A stretch of 33,279 bases of DNA from Parcubacteria group bacterium Gr01-1014_2. GTDB taxonomy: Bacteria; Patescibacteriota; Minisyncoccia; 2-02-FULL-40-12. Shown piece after piece: positions 16,267 to 23,786 of this stretch; within the stretch, counting starts at the first letter, position 1, and the number at the start of each line of letters is the position of its first letter. The translations under genes were made by a program, and so were the position numbers. A model generated the notes under the pieces. The model did not search any database and was not told where the DNA came from. It worked only from the letters and a program-made list of their open reading frames with translations. The DNA lies in the NCBI GenBank assembly GCA_007376425.1, contig VMGG01000003.1, forward strand, positions 1-33,279, read 5' to 3'.

Positions 16267-17283
16267 TTAAATATTTAAACTTCTTTCTTGTTTAATTCCA
16301 AGGTGGTCAAAGGCAAGTCTGGTCGCAACCCGGCCTTTAGGGGTCCTGGCTAAAAATCCTATCTGCATGAGGTATGGTTCAAAGACGTCTTCAATGGTTT
16401 CTTCTTCTTCGGCGATAGAAGCAGCAATAGTTTTTATTCCAACCGGGCCGCCATTAAAGTTAGAAATAATGATTTGGAGGATTTTCCGATCAGTCATTTC
16501 AAGGCCGAGTTTATCAATGTCAAGCATCTTTAAAGTCTCGGTCATTACTTTCGGGGTGATTATTTTTTCACCTTTGACTTGGGCGAAATCCCTGGCTCTT
16601 TTAAGAAGCTTGTTAGCAATTCTGGGGGTATAACGGCTGGCGCTGGCCAGCATTCTTTGAGCTTCTTTTTCTATCCCGACGTTTAAAATTTTTGCCGAAC
16701 GGCCGATTATTTTTTCAATATTTTCTTGGTTATAAAAATCGAGCCGGTAATGACCGCCGAAACGCGAACGGAAAGGGGACGAGAGAAGAGCGATTCTGGT
16801 GGTTGCGGCAATCAAAGTGAAATGGGGAAGATTAATTTGGATCGTTTTAGCCGAAGCGCCTTTGCCGATTATAATATCCAGCTTAAAGCTTTCCATGGCC
16901 GGATAAAGGACTTCTTCAATTATTTTGTTCAGTCGGTGGACTTCATCAATAAAGAATATGTCTCCATCCTGAAGGTTGGTTAGAATTGCGGCAATGTCGC
17001 CTGCTTTTTCTAAGGCAGCGCCGGAAGTGATTTTTATGTTGCCATTATTTTCTTTGGCAATAATATGGGCCAAGGTAGTTTTGCCAAGTCCGGAAGGCCC
17101 GTAGATTAAAATATGTTCAAGAGGTTCTTTTCTCGTTTTAGCTGCCTGGATCATAATTTTTATATTTTCTTTTGTTTTGTCCTGTCCGACAAAGTCGTTA
17201 AAAGTCAGAGGCCTTAAAGTTTGGTCTAATATCTTATCTTCTAATTGAGGCTCAATTATACTTTTAGGTTTTTGTTCTTTCAT
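16267..17283 (-). CDS. ruvB: Holliday junction branch migration helicase RuvB
   Basis: A 338-residue AAA+ protein. DQTLRPLTFNDFVGQDKTKEN opens the domain; Walker A is GPSGLGKTTLAH and Walker B is DIFFIDEVHRLN. Sensor-type SSPFRSRFGGHYRLDFY and the C-terminal winged-helix part (GPVGIKTIAASIAEEEETIE) complete it. With RuvA it drives branch migration; RuvC then cuts. ruvC lies in the same operon, ruvA does not. Confidence 0.97.
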   Translation of the reverse strand: MKEQKPKSIIEPQLEDKILDQTLRPLTFNDFVGQDKTKENIKIMIQAAKTRKEPLEHILIYGPSGLGKTTLAHIIAKENNGNIKITSGAALEKAGDIAAILTNLQDGDIFFIDEVHRLNKIIEEVLYPAMESFKLDIIIGKGASAKTIQINLPHFTLIAATTRIALLSSPFRSRFGGHYRLDFYNQENIEKIIGRSAKILNVGIEKEAQRMLASASRYTPRIANKLLKRARDFAQVKGEKIITPKVMTETLKMLDIDKLGLEMTDRKILQIIISNFNGGPVGIKTIAASIAEEEETIEDVFEPYLMQIGFLARTPKGRVATRLAFDHLGIKQERSLNI

Positions 17284-17341
17284 TTTTTATCAACATCTAA
17301 ATAACAGCTTATACTATGCTATTCCACGATTATATCTTGAC

Positions 17342-17370
17342 TTGACAAATTTATTTTATCAATATATAAT
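17342..17370 (+). promoter_or_regulatory. Consensus sigma-70 promoter for the structured RNA
   Basis: TTGACA (17342-17347), a 17-base spacer, and TATAAT (17365-17370), with a second TATAAT at 17372-17377. This is a perfect match to the housekeeping promoter. It points to plus-strand transcription into a region without a plus-strand gene, so it should drive the RNA at 17423-17595. Confidence 0.75.
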
Positions 17371-17422
17371 GTATAATGTATTAATAACCCAAATATGGGT
17401 CTTTTAATTTATTCTACACAAA

Positions 17423-17595
17423 GGTTTCTGACAGGGTGCGGGTAACTGGTCTTTGATTTAAAACCACGGACCTTACTGGAATATCCAATCTATGGATAGC
17501 TTGGAGACGCTTAGCGTCTTCTGGGCTACTCCTAGAATTTATTCTGCCCTCGCATTTCCCAAGATCGAGGTTTTACTCGCACCCTGTCAGGAACC
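17423..17595 (+). ncRNA. Structured noncoding RNA, 6S-like rod
   Basis: Bases 17423-17445 pair with 17573-17595 in a 23-bp helix with two wobble pairs (427-591 and 441-577). Both wobbles are U-G or G-U only in a plus-strand RNA and would be A-C mismatches on minus, so they fix the strand. Inside are a large bubble with possible small hairpins on each side (GGTC/GACC left; CCTCG/CGAGG at about 17548-17570 right) and an apical rod ending in GACGC-TTA-GCGTC. A closing stem, central bubble and apical stem in about 175 bases is the layout of 6S RNA, which binds RNA polymerase. No SRP, tmRNA or RNase P motifs are seen. The 3' arm overlaps the stop of the PilB-type gene. Family identity is inferred. 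Confidence 0.6.
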
Positions 17596-18981
17596 CAAGA
17601 TTCTTTCGATTTCCGCCAGATCAGTTATTCCATCCAAAACTTTTAAGTAACCATCTTGAAGCACGGTCATCATACCCTTTTTTATAATCAATTCTCTTAT
17701 TTCGCTGATGGCCGGCGATTTTAGGATTAACTTTTCAACTTCCTGGTCTATTGGAAATGCTTCAAATATCCCGATTCTTCCCTGATAGCCGGTAAAGTTG
17801 CATCTCTTACATCCCGTCGCTTTAAAAATACTTTCTTTATCTATTTTTTTAATATTTTTCAGCGATTCTCTCATTTTTTTTATTTCTTCGGCAGAAATTT
17901 CGACTTTCTTTTTGCATTCTTGGCATAGTTTTCTAACTAATCTTTGAGCCATCGCTAGATTTATTGCCGGAGCAATAATTTGGGGCTTAGCCCCCAGATC
18001 GATCAGCCGAGGGATTGTTCCGGCGGCATCATTGGTATGTAAAGTTGAAAAAACCAGATGACCGGTTAAGGCAGCATGCATGGCTATTTCGCTAGTCTCG
18101 GCATCTCTAATCTCGCCTACTAAAATTACATCCGGGTCTTGTCTTACAATAGATCTTAAACCGCTGGCAAAGCTATAACCCTTTTCCGGTTCAACTTGAG
18201 TCTGGGATATTCCCTTGATGTGATATTCAATCGGGTCTTCAATGGTTATTATTTTTATTCCTGGTTTATTAACAAAATTCAAAAAGGCATAAAGAGTCGT
18301 GGTTTTGCCTGATCCCGTCGGCCCAGTGGTTAAAATCGCGCCGGTCGTTTTCTTAAGCTGTTTTTTTATTTCTTCCAAAAGTTCAGACCTCATTCCTAAT
18401 TCTTCCAAATCTTTTTTTAAGGCTCGCGGGTCAAGGAGTCTCATGACCATGCTTTCGCCATAAGCCCCGGGCAGAACTGAAACCCTGACTTCGATATCTA
18501 CCTCTTTACCTTTTAAAGTAAGCCGGCCATCTTGAGGGGCGTCATGGATATTGATTTTTAAGCCAGCCGTCAGCTTGATTCTATTAAGGATTGCCGGATA
18601 GGCTTTTTTTTCAAAGTCAAAGACATTCTGTAAAACCCCGTCTATTCTGAACCGCAACCCGACGCTTTTTTCTCCTGGTTCAAGATGAATATCAGAGGCT
18701 TTAACCGAGACTGCTCCGCCAAACATTATTTCAACTGCTTCGGTGGTCGCCGTTTTCGACATTCTATTTTTAAGATCAGCCAGATTTTTAACCTCTTTTT
18801 CAGTATTGCTTGTTCTTTCTTCTTTCAATTCCACAACTCCTAATTTTGTTTCTTTTATTAGAGTCTTTTGAGAGCTATCTAAAGGAGTTTTCTCTGGTTT
18901 TATGCCTTTTTCTTTGAGCTCTCGCTGTCTTATTTCTTTTAGCCTTTTTTCTAAATTTGTTTTTCTTTCTTGGCTGGGCAT
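17587..18981 (-). CDS. Type IV pilus/type II secretion ATPase (PilB/GspE family)
   Basis: From ATG 18981 (MPSQERKTNLEKRLKEIRQ) the protein has 464 residues; the frame stays open upstream to 19071 but those codons give an unlikely hydrophobic head. Walker A is TTGPTGSGKTTTLYAF. The Asp/Walker B and His boxes are in QDPDVILVGEIRDAETSEIA and GHLVFSTLHTND. Two CxxC pairs (CQEC, CKRC) in the C-terminal part form the usual zinc site. The N-terminal MshEN domain of long GspE proteins is reduced to a charged helix. It powers assembly of a type IV pilus, common in CPR for DNA uptake or host attachment. No other pil genes are in the window. Confidence 0.93.
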   Translation of the reverse strand: MPSQERKTNLEKRLKEIRQRELKEKGIKPEKTPLDSSQKTLIKETKLGVVELKEERTSNTEKEVKNLADLKNRMSKTATTEAVEIMFGGAVSVKASDIHLEPGEKSVGLRFRIDGVLQNVFDFEKKAYPAILNRIKLTAGLKINIHDAPQDGRLTLKGKEVDIEVRVSVLPGAYGESMVMRLLDPRALKKDLEELGMRSELLEEIKKQLKKTTGAILTTGPTGSGKTTTLYAFLNFVNKPGIKIITIEDPIEYHIKGISQTQVEPEKGYSFASGLRSIVRQDPDVILVGEIRDAETSEIAMHAALTGHLVFSTLHTNDAAGTIPRLIDLGAKPQIIAPAINLAMAQRLVRKLCQECKKKVEISAEEIKKMRESLKNIKKIDKESIFKATGCKRCNFTGYQGRIGIFEAFPIDQEVEKLILKSPAISEIRELIIKKGMMTVLQDGYLKVLDGITDLAEIERILGS

Positions 18982-19062
18982 ATTTATTAGACAATCTATC
19001 ATTAAAATTTCCAGAATTAAAGTGAATAAGATATTGAAAATCAGACATGTAGATTTGTCCCC

Positions 19063-19090
19063 TTGACTCATTTTTTAGCTTTGATATAAT
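19063..19090 (+). promoter_or_regulatory. Candidate nusA promoter
   Basis: TTGACT (19063-19068), 16-base spacer, TATAAT (19085-19090), placed 60 bases before nusA. It lies in the gap after the divergent PilB-type gene. Confidence 0.6.
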
Positions 19091-19125
19091 AGAAAATGAT
19101 CACGATGATTTCCAAGCAGTCCGTT

Positions 19126-19146
19126 ATTAAGCGGGCTTAATTTTTT
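19126..19146 (+). promoter_or_regulatory. Attenuator-like hairpin with T-tract in the nusA leader
   Basis: ATTAAGC-GG-GCTTAAT (19126-19141) followed directly by a run of six T, ending four bases before the nusA ATG. It has the form of a small intrinsic terminator between promoter and gene. Because NusA promotes hairpin-dependent pausing and termination, autoregulation is plausible. The stem is short and AT-rich, so strength is uncertain. Confidence 0.4.
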
Positions 19147-19150
19147 AAAT

Positions 19151-20371
19151 ATGCTGTTAGACATCAAACAATTTGGTTCGGCTATAAAACAGATTGCCGA
19201 AGAAAAAGGAATCAGCGAACAAAAAATCATAGAAACAATTGATGCGGCTATCGCTTCGGCTTACAAAAAGGATTACGGGAAAAAGGGCCAGATAATTAGA
19301 GCCAAGCTAGACTCTCAAAGCGGCCGGATTTTAGTCTGGCAAGTTAAGTACGTGGTTGAGGGAGTCGATGACGAAGGGTACATTACTGGTTTTGTCATTA
19401 AGAGGGAAGACGAAGCTCCTTTTATTAAAACTTCAGAGGACGATGAGACTGGGGATTTTAAAATAAAATTTAATACGGAAAAGCACATCCTTCTTAAAGA
19501 GGCTCAAAAAATAAATCGTGAATTAAAGCCGGGCGACGAACTAACTTTGCCTTTGGAGGAAAAAGCTGATTTCGGAAGAATTGCCGCTCAAACCGCCAAG
19601 CAGGTAATTGTTCAAAGGCTGCGTGAAGCCGAGAGAGAGTCGATCGCCGATGAATATAGAAAAATGGTCGGCACTTTGGTCAGTGGGCTAGTTCAAAGAA
19701 GAGAAGGGCGGGCAGTTTATTTGGATATTGGAAGAACCCTGGGCCTTTTGCCATTTTTAGAGCAAAGCCCCCTTGATAACTATTCGGTTGGCCAGAGATT
19801 CAGAATTTTGATTCTGTCAGTCGATGAAACGCCGAAAGGCCCAATGGTTATTTTGTCTCGTTCTCACCCCAGGCTTCTAGAAAAACTTTTTGAATTGGAG
19901 GTGCCGGAAATTTCAGCCGGGTCGGTTTTAGTCAAAGGCGTCAGCCGCGAGGCCGGTGCTCGTTCAAAAATTGCGGTGGTTTCAAAAGAATCCCATGTTG
20001 ATCCGATCGGCTCCCTAGTGGGGCAGAAAGGCATAAGAGTTCAGACGGTCATTAATGAGCTTTCCGGCGAAAAAATAGACATTATTGAATGGTCAGAAGA
20101 TTCGTCAAAGTTTATCGCTAATGCTCTTTCGCCGGCTAAAGTAGTTGATGTTAAAGTTTTAAACCAAAACAAAAAACACGCTTTAGTGGAAGTGGCTGAA
20201 GACCAGTTTTCTTTAGCCATCGGCAAACGGGGCCAGAATGTTCGCTTGGCCGCTAAATTAGTCGGCTGGAAAATAGATGTTCGTTCACCCAAAGAAGAGA
20301 TGAAAGCCGAGGAAGTTGAAAAGACAACCGAACAACTGACGACTGACGACAAACAATTAGTCGTAAAGTGA
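19151..20371 (+). CDS. nusA: Transcription termination/antitermination factor NusA
   Basis: A 406-residue protein. The N-terminal RNA polymerase-binding domain opens with DIKQFGSAIKQIAEEKGISE. An S1 domain follows (VSGLVQRREGRAVYLDIGRT, about residues 178-245), then two KH domains with GSLVGQKGIRVQTVINELSG and FSLAIGKRGQNVRLAAKLVG. The acidic C-terminal repeats of proteobacterial NusA are absent. The last 20 codons (TTEQLTTDDKQLVVK) lie in an AC-rich repeat. It overlaps tig by GTGA. An attenuator-like hairpin precedes it. Confidence 0.95.
   Translation: MLLDIKQFGSAIKQIAEEKGISEQKIIETIDAAIASAYKKDYGKKGQIIRAKLDSQSGRILVWQVKYVVEGVDDEGYITGFVIKREDEAPFIKTSEDDETGDFKIKFNTEKHILLKEAQKINRELKPGDELTLPLEEKADFGRIAAQTAKQVIVQRLREAERESIADEYRKMVGTLVSGLVQRREGRAVYLDIGRTLGLLPFLEQSPLDNYSVGQRFRILILSVDETPKGPMVILSRSHPRLLEKLFELEVPEISAGSVLVKGVSREAGARSKIAVVSKESHVDPIGSLVGQKGIRVQTVINELSGEKIDIIEWSEDSSKFIANALSPAKVVDVKVLNQNKKHALVEVAEDQFSLAIGKRGQNVRLAAKLVGWKIDVRSPKEEMKAEEVEKTTEQLTTDDKQLVVK
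20325..20367. repeat. AC-rich repeat forming the nusA 3' end
   Basis: ACAACTGACGACTGACGAC followed by AAACAATTAGTCGTAAA. The words match the GACTAACGAC-type repeats near ruvC and yebC. Translated in frame, it supplies the tail of NusA. Confidence 0.45.
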
Positions 20372-21414
20372 ATTACAATATTAAGAAAATTAAACCATAT
20401 GAATTAGAACTTCTGGTGATTTTAGATAAGGCCGATCTGGATAATTATATTTCAGAAGCCCAGAAGCATTTAGCCAATGACTTAAAAATTAAAGGCTTTA
20501 GGCCGGGAAAGTCCCGACTTTGTCGAGGATCCTCGATGGCTCCGCCATCGGGAGTTCCGCCCGAATTGGCCAAAGACAAGCTGGATAAAAAAGAAGTTCT
20601 GGAAACCGCTTTTGATTTTGCTTTCAAACAGAGTTTTTCCGATGTTTTAATTAAGGAGAAATTTGATTTGATTAATGCCGGCAAATTCGAGATTAAAGAG
20701 AATTCGGCCCAGAAGCTTTGCTATGCTGTGTTACTCACAGTTTTTCCAGAATTCAAAGTCGGGAATTATAAAAATATCAAAGTTAGTAAAAAAATTACTT
20801 TAGTTTCTCCGGAAGAAATCGATAAAACTATAGAGTTTATAAGGACTTCAAAAAAAGTTAATGGAGCCCTCCCCGAATTAAATGATGACTTTGCAAAAAG
20901 TTTAGGCCGTTTTGAAAACTTAGGGCAATTAAGAGAAAGCATCGGCAATGGATTGAGAGAAGAAAAAGAAATAAAAGAAAACCAGAGAGTCCAGTCGTCG
21001 ATCTTAGATAAAATCGCTGGAAGCACAAAAATTGAAATCCCGCCAATCCTGATTGACCGTCAGCTTGACCAAATGATGCTTGATCTTGATGCTGATTTGC
21101 ATCGAGAGGGCTTGGAACTCGGTTTATTTTTAGCCAAAATAAAAAAGACCAGCGATGAGTTAAGAAACGAGTGGAGGCCAAAAGCAGAGAATTTAGTTAA
21201 GAAAGCCTTGATTCTTAAAGAAATAGCTAAAAAGGAAGATATTAAAGTTGAAGCCGGCGAAATAAAAGAAAAAATAAGCCAATTTGTCCAAAATTTCGGC
21301 ACCACTGAAGAAGCTGAAAAGAGTATTGATTTGCCAAAATTGTCTGATCAGATTCAGCAGATTTTACTTAACCAAAAGGTTTTAGCGTTTTTAGAGAGAG
21401 AAGCCAGAGATTAA
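20368..21414 (+). CDS. tig: Trigger factor lacking PPIase domain, with in-frame palindromic insertion
   Basis: A 348-residue trigger factor starting at GTG in a GTGA overlap with nusA. The N-terminal ribosome-binding domain contains the signature KGFRPGK, but instead of continuing to VPPELAKDKL it is split by 14 residues encoded by bases 20512-20553. After the N-domain it runs from VSPEEIDKTIEFIRTSKK straight to LPELNDDFAKSLGRFENL, so the FKBP-type PPIase domain (about 90 residues) is missing. The C-terminal chaperone arms are present. Without PPIase the chaperone role can remain, as known for deletion forms. Whether the loop insertion still allows contact with ribosomal protein L23 is unknown. 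Confidence 0.93.
   Translation: MNYNIKKIKPYELELLVILDKADLDNYISEAQKHLANDLKIKGFRPGKSRLCRGSSMAPPSGVPPELAKDKLDKKEVLETAFDFAFKQSFSDVLIKEKFDLINAGKFEIKENSAQKLCYAVLLTVFPEFKVGNYKNIKVSKKITLVSPEEIDKTIEFIRTSKKVNGALPELNDDFAKSLGRFENLGQLRESIGNGLREEKEIKENQRVQSSILDKIAGSTKIEIPPILIDRQLDQMMLDLDADLHREGLELGLFLAKIKKTSDELRNEWRPKAENLVKKALILKEIAKKEDIKVEAGEIKEKISQFVQNFGTTEEAEKSIDLPKLSDQIQQILLNQKVLAFLEREARD
20512..20553. repeat. 42-bp palindromic element inside tig, copy A
   Basis: Begins TCCCGA and ends TCGGGA. Within it, GAC-TTT-GTC and GATGGC-TCC-GCCATC each form a hairpin, separated by a GAGGATCC core. Exactly 14 codons, without stop. Removing it restores a normal trigger factor signature (GFRPGK-VPPELA). Structurally matched to 23440-23494. 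Confidence 0.8.
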
Positions 21415-21436
21415 TTGAGTGTTTGTGTGTTTCTTT

Positions 21437-21466
21437 ACCCCCACACTCATGCATGAGTGTGGGGGT
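21437..21466. repeat. 30-bp perfect palindrome, copy 2 of 3
   Basis: Same sequence as copy 1 (half-site ACCCCCACACTCATG, centre ATGCAT), 22 bases after the tig stop. Followed by TTAC and a run of seven T, so here it should act as an intrinsic terminator of nusA-tig. Confidence 0.85.
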
Positions 21467-21477
21467 TTACTTTTTTT
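21437..21477 (+). terminator. Terminator of nusA-tig built on palindrome copy 2
   Basis: A 15-bp GC-rich stem followed after four bases by a T-run. The 118 bases between it and rny hold no ORF or clear promoter; a stretch around 21545-21572 (AAAGC ... GCTT) may form a weak hairpin. Confidence 0.6.
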
Positions 21478-21595
21478 CCGATTTTTGATATTCTATATAT
21501 TAGGTCTAGGTAATTTTGGAATAAACATCTAAGTCCATTTAAGAAAGAAAGCAGCCCGGTGGCGCTTCCTTACTCTCTCATGAACTTAATAAAAA

Positions 21596-23095
21596 ATGAC
21601 TTTCGGAATAAATCCATTATTAATGGGGATTTTAGCATTGGTTTTTGGTTTATTAGTCGGATATCTGGCAAGATACTTTTTAGCTAAGAAGCAGGCCGAA
21701 AATGCTGAAAATAAAGCCAAAGAAATAGTCCTTAAAGCAAAAGATCAGGCTCTGAAGATTTTAGAAGAGGCGAAGAATGATGAAAAATTAAGACAAGAAC
21801 AGTTTCTTAAAATTGAGAATATTTTATCGAAGAGAGAAAAAGAGCTGGACGAAGAAAAGACAAGGCTATCATCTGATTTGGTCAGTATAAAAAGTAAAGA
21901 AAAAGAGATAGGTGATTTAAAAATTAGGTTAACCGATAGCATCGAACTTCAGAAAAAAGAATTGGAACGAGTCAGCGGAGTCAAAAAAGAGGAAGCCAAG
22001 ACCTTGCTTTTGAAACAAATAGAAGATGAATCAAAAGATGAGATATACCGGAAAATTAAAAAATTGGACAGTGAAGGGAACGAGGAGATAGAAAAGAAAG
22101 CCAGAGAGCTTTTGATTTCGGTAGTTCAGAGATTTGCCCATTCGCAAATTGCCGAGATTACGACTACGGTTGTTTCTCTTCCTTCGGATGAAATAAAAGG
22201 GAAAATTATTGGGAAGGAAGGCCGGAACATTAAAGCAATTGAACGTTTGACCGGGGTTGATATAATAATTGACGAAACACCCGAAGCCTTATTGGTTTCT
22301 GGTTTTGACCCGATCAGACGCCAGATAGCTAAATTAACAATTGAAAAATTAATAGCCGATGGCAGAATTCATCCGGCCAGAATTGAAGAAACCGTCGAGT
22401 TAGCTAAAGGCGAATTGGAAAAAAAGATAAAAGAGACCGGGGAGAATGCCATTTATGAAACCGGCATCGGGCCATTTGACCCGAAGCTCATCTATCTTTT
22501 GGGCCGTTTAGCCTTTCGGACCAGTTTTAGCCAGAATGTGCTTCAGCATTCTATAGAGATGGCCCATATTGCCGGAATGCTGGCTCAAGAGCTTAAAGCC
22601 GACGTGGTAGTTGCTAAATCCGCGGCCTTGCTTCATGATATTGGTAAAGCCGTGGACCATGAAGTTCAGGGAACCCACGTTGAGATTGGCCGGAGGATTT
22701 TGGAAAAGTTTGGAGTCGATAAAAAGATAATTACGGCGATGGAGTCGCATCACGAGGATTATCCGTATGCTTCTTTGGAGGCCAGGATTGTCCAAGCAGC
22801 TGATGCTATTTCGGCGGCCAGACCGGGAGCCCGGCGTGAAACAGTTGAGTTTTATCTTAAGCGGCTTGAAGATTTGGAAAGAATTGCTTCTTCATTTGAA
22901 GGAGTTGAAAAGTCATATGCTGTTCAGGCCGGACGGGAGTTAAGAGTATTTGTGATGCCGACCCAAATTGATGATTTAGGAGCCATAAAGTTGGCTAGAG
23001 AAATTGCCAAAAAAATTGAAATTGAAATGAAATATCCCGGTGAAATTAAAGTCAATGTTATTAGAGAAACAAGGGCGATAGAATATGCCCGATAA
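21596..23095 (+). CDS. rny: Ribonuclease Y
   Basis: A 499-residue protein of normal architecture. A membrane anchor at about 8-28 is followed by a long coiled coil to about residue 190 (KAKDQALKILEEAKNDEK). The KH domain has DEIKGKIIGKEGRNIKAIER. The HD hydrolase domain has HSIEMAHIAGMLAQE and AALLHDIGKAVDHE. RNase Y starts mRNA decay at the membrane. The ATG follows an A-rich stretch without a clear Shine-Dalgarno sequence. Confidence 0.96.
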   Translation: MTFGINPLLMGILALVFGLLVGYLARYFLAKKQAENAENKAKEIVLKAKDQALKILEEAKNDEKLRQEQFLKIENILSKREKELDEEKTRLSSDLVSIKSKEKEIGDLKIRLTDSIELQKKELERVSGVKKEEAKTLLLKQIEDESKDEIYRKIKKLDSEGNEEIEKKARELLISVVQRFAHSQIAEITTTVVSLPSDEIKGKIIGKEGRNIKAIERLTGVDIIIDETPEALLVSGFDPIRRQIAKLTIEKLIADGRIHPARIEETVELAKGELEKKIKETGENAIYETGIGPFDPKLIYLLGRLAFRTSFSQNVLQHSIEMAHIAGMLAQELKADVVVAKSAALLHDIGKAVDHEVQGTHVEIGRRILEKFGVDKKIITAMESHHEDYPYASLEARIVQAADAISAARPGARRETVEFYLKRLEDLERIASSFEGVEKSYAVQAGRELRVFVMPTQIDDLGAIKLAREIAKKIEIEMKYPGEIKVNVIRETRAIEYAR

Positions 23096-23142
23096 TTTTC
23101 TATTGCCGGTCGAGTTATTTTTTAAAAGAAAATTAAGAAGAA

Positions 23143-23421
23143 ATGCCAATAAAGAAAATTCAATTAGCCCAAGCATTAGCAGATAAGATGCAAATGACCA
23201 AAAAGCAGGGAGCTGATATTCTCGATGCTTTTACCGAAACGATAACTAATTATTTAAGAAAGGGCGAAAAGGTCAATATAACTGGCTTTGGAATATTTAA
23301 AGTTGCTGACCGGAAAGCCAGAGAAGGAATCAATCCAAAGACCGGCCAAAAGATTCACATTGCTGCTTCAAAAAAACCAAGATTCACTGCTGGCAAGGCT
23401 CTTAAGGAAGCAGTAAAATAG
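23143..23421 (+). CDS. hup: HU-family DNA-binding protein
   Basis: A 92-residue histone-like protein. The dimerisation helices are KIQLAQALADKMQMTKKQGA and the beta-arm is GFGIFKVADRKAREGINPKT, ending in PRFTAGKALKEAVK. HU bends and packs DNA. It lies 47 bases after rny and is followed by the second palindromic element and a terminator. Confidence 0.95.
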   Translation: MPIKKIQLAQALADKMQMTKKQGADILDAFTETITNYLRKGEKVNITGFGIFKVADRKAREGINPKTGQKIHIAASKKPRFTAGKALKEAVK

Positions 23422-23439
23422 ACAGTATTTAGTAAGTAG

Positions 23440-23494
23440 TCCCGATTTTGTTTACAAAATCGAGGATCCGCGATTCGCTAAAGGCGAATCGGGA
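23440..23494. repeat. 55-bp palindromic element after the HU gene, copy B
   Basis: Begins TCCCGA, ends TCGGGA. Inside are the hairpins GATTTTG-TTTA-CAAAATC and GATTCGC-TAAAG-GCGAATC, with GAGGATCC between them. The hairpin sequences differ from copy A in tig but keep pairing and layout, as expected for a structured mobile element family. Confidence 0.75.
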
Positions 23495-23528
23495 TAAGTA
23501 GAGAGTAGATTTTTAAATTTGTTTTTAA

Positions 23529-23564
23529 AACCAAAAATCACCTTGTTAAAGGCGATTTTTGGTT
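23529..23564 (+). terminator. Terminator downstream of the HU gene
   Basis: AACCAAAAATC (23529-23539) pairs with GATTTTTGGTT (23554-23564), extended inside by CCT/AGG. The T-run lies within the 3' arm. It ends rny-HU transcription before the tRNA genes. Confidence 0.6.
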
Positions 23565-23603
23565 GAAATCGGATTAAAAGTTTGATAGATTGATTTTTTA
23601 GGA

Positions 23604-23674
23604 CGGGCTGTGGTGTAACGGCAGCACGAGACGTTTGGGACGTTTTAGTCCCGGTTCGAATCCGGGCAGCCCGA
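23604..23674 (+). tRNA. tRNA-Pro (TGG)
   Basis: Cloverleaf with acceptor CGGGCTG/CAGCCCG, D-loop with GG, anticodon loop TTTGGGA (anticodon TGG, 23636-23638) and T-loop TTCGAAT. The first pair C1-G72 and discriminator A are typical of bacterial tRNA-Pro. CCA is not encoded. Confidence 0.92.
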
Positions 23675-23679
23675 CTGTG

Positions 23680-23705
23680 TCCTCCGAAGCTTTAGCGAAG
23701 GAGGA
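23680..23705. repeat. Short palindromic repeat between tRNA genes
   Basis: TCCTCCGAAGC-TTTAGC-GAAGGAGGA forms an 8-9-bp hairpin with an imperfect inside. Words such as TTCGCTAAAGCT recur in the repeats at 25239 and 26771. Confidence 0.6.
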
Positions 23706-23708
23706 TTT

Positions 23709-23779
23709 GCGGGTATAGTATAGCAGCAGTACAACACCCTTCCAAGGTGTGGGCAGGGGTGCAAATCCCCTTACCCGCT
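23709..23779 (+). tRNA. tRNA-Gly (TCC)
   Basis: Acceptor GCGGGTA/TACCCGC with discriminator T, anticodon loop CTTCCAA. The D-loop is AGCAGCA, lacking the usual GG, and the T-loop is TGCAAAT with G instead of T at position 55. CCA is not encoded. Confidence 0.93.
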
Positions 23780-23786
23780 TCGAAAT

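Noticed and set aside
17423-17595. SRP RNA, tmRNA or RNase P RNA
   Set aside because: None of the conserved cores (SRP GGAAGCAG loop, tmRNA tRNA-like end, RNase P conserved regions) is present.
20512-20553. Frameshift or broken tig gene
   Set aside because: The insertion is exactly 14 codons without a stop, and the frame is intact on both sides.
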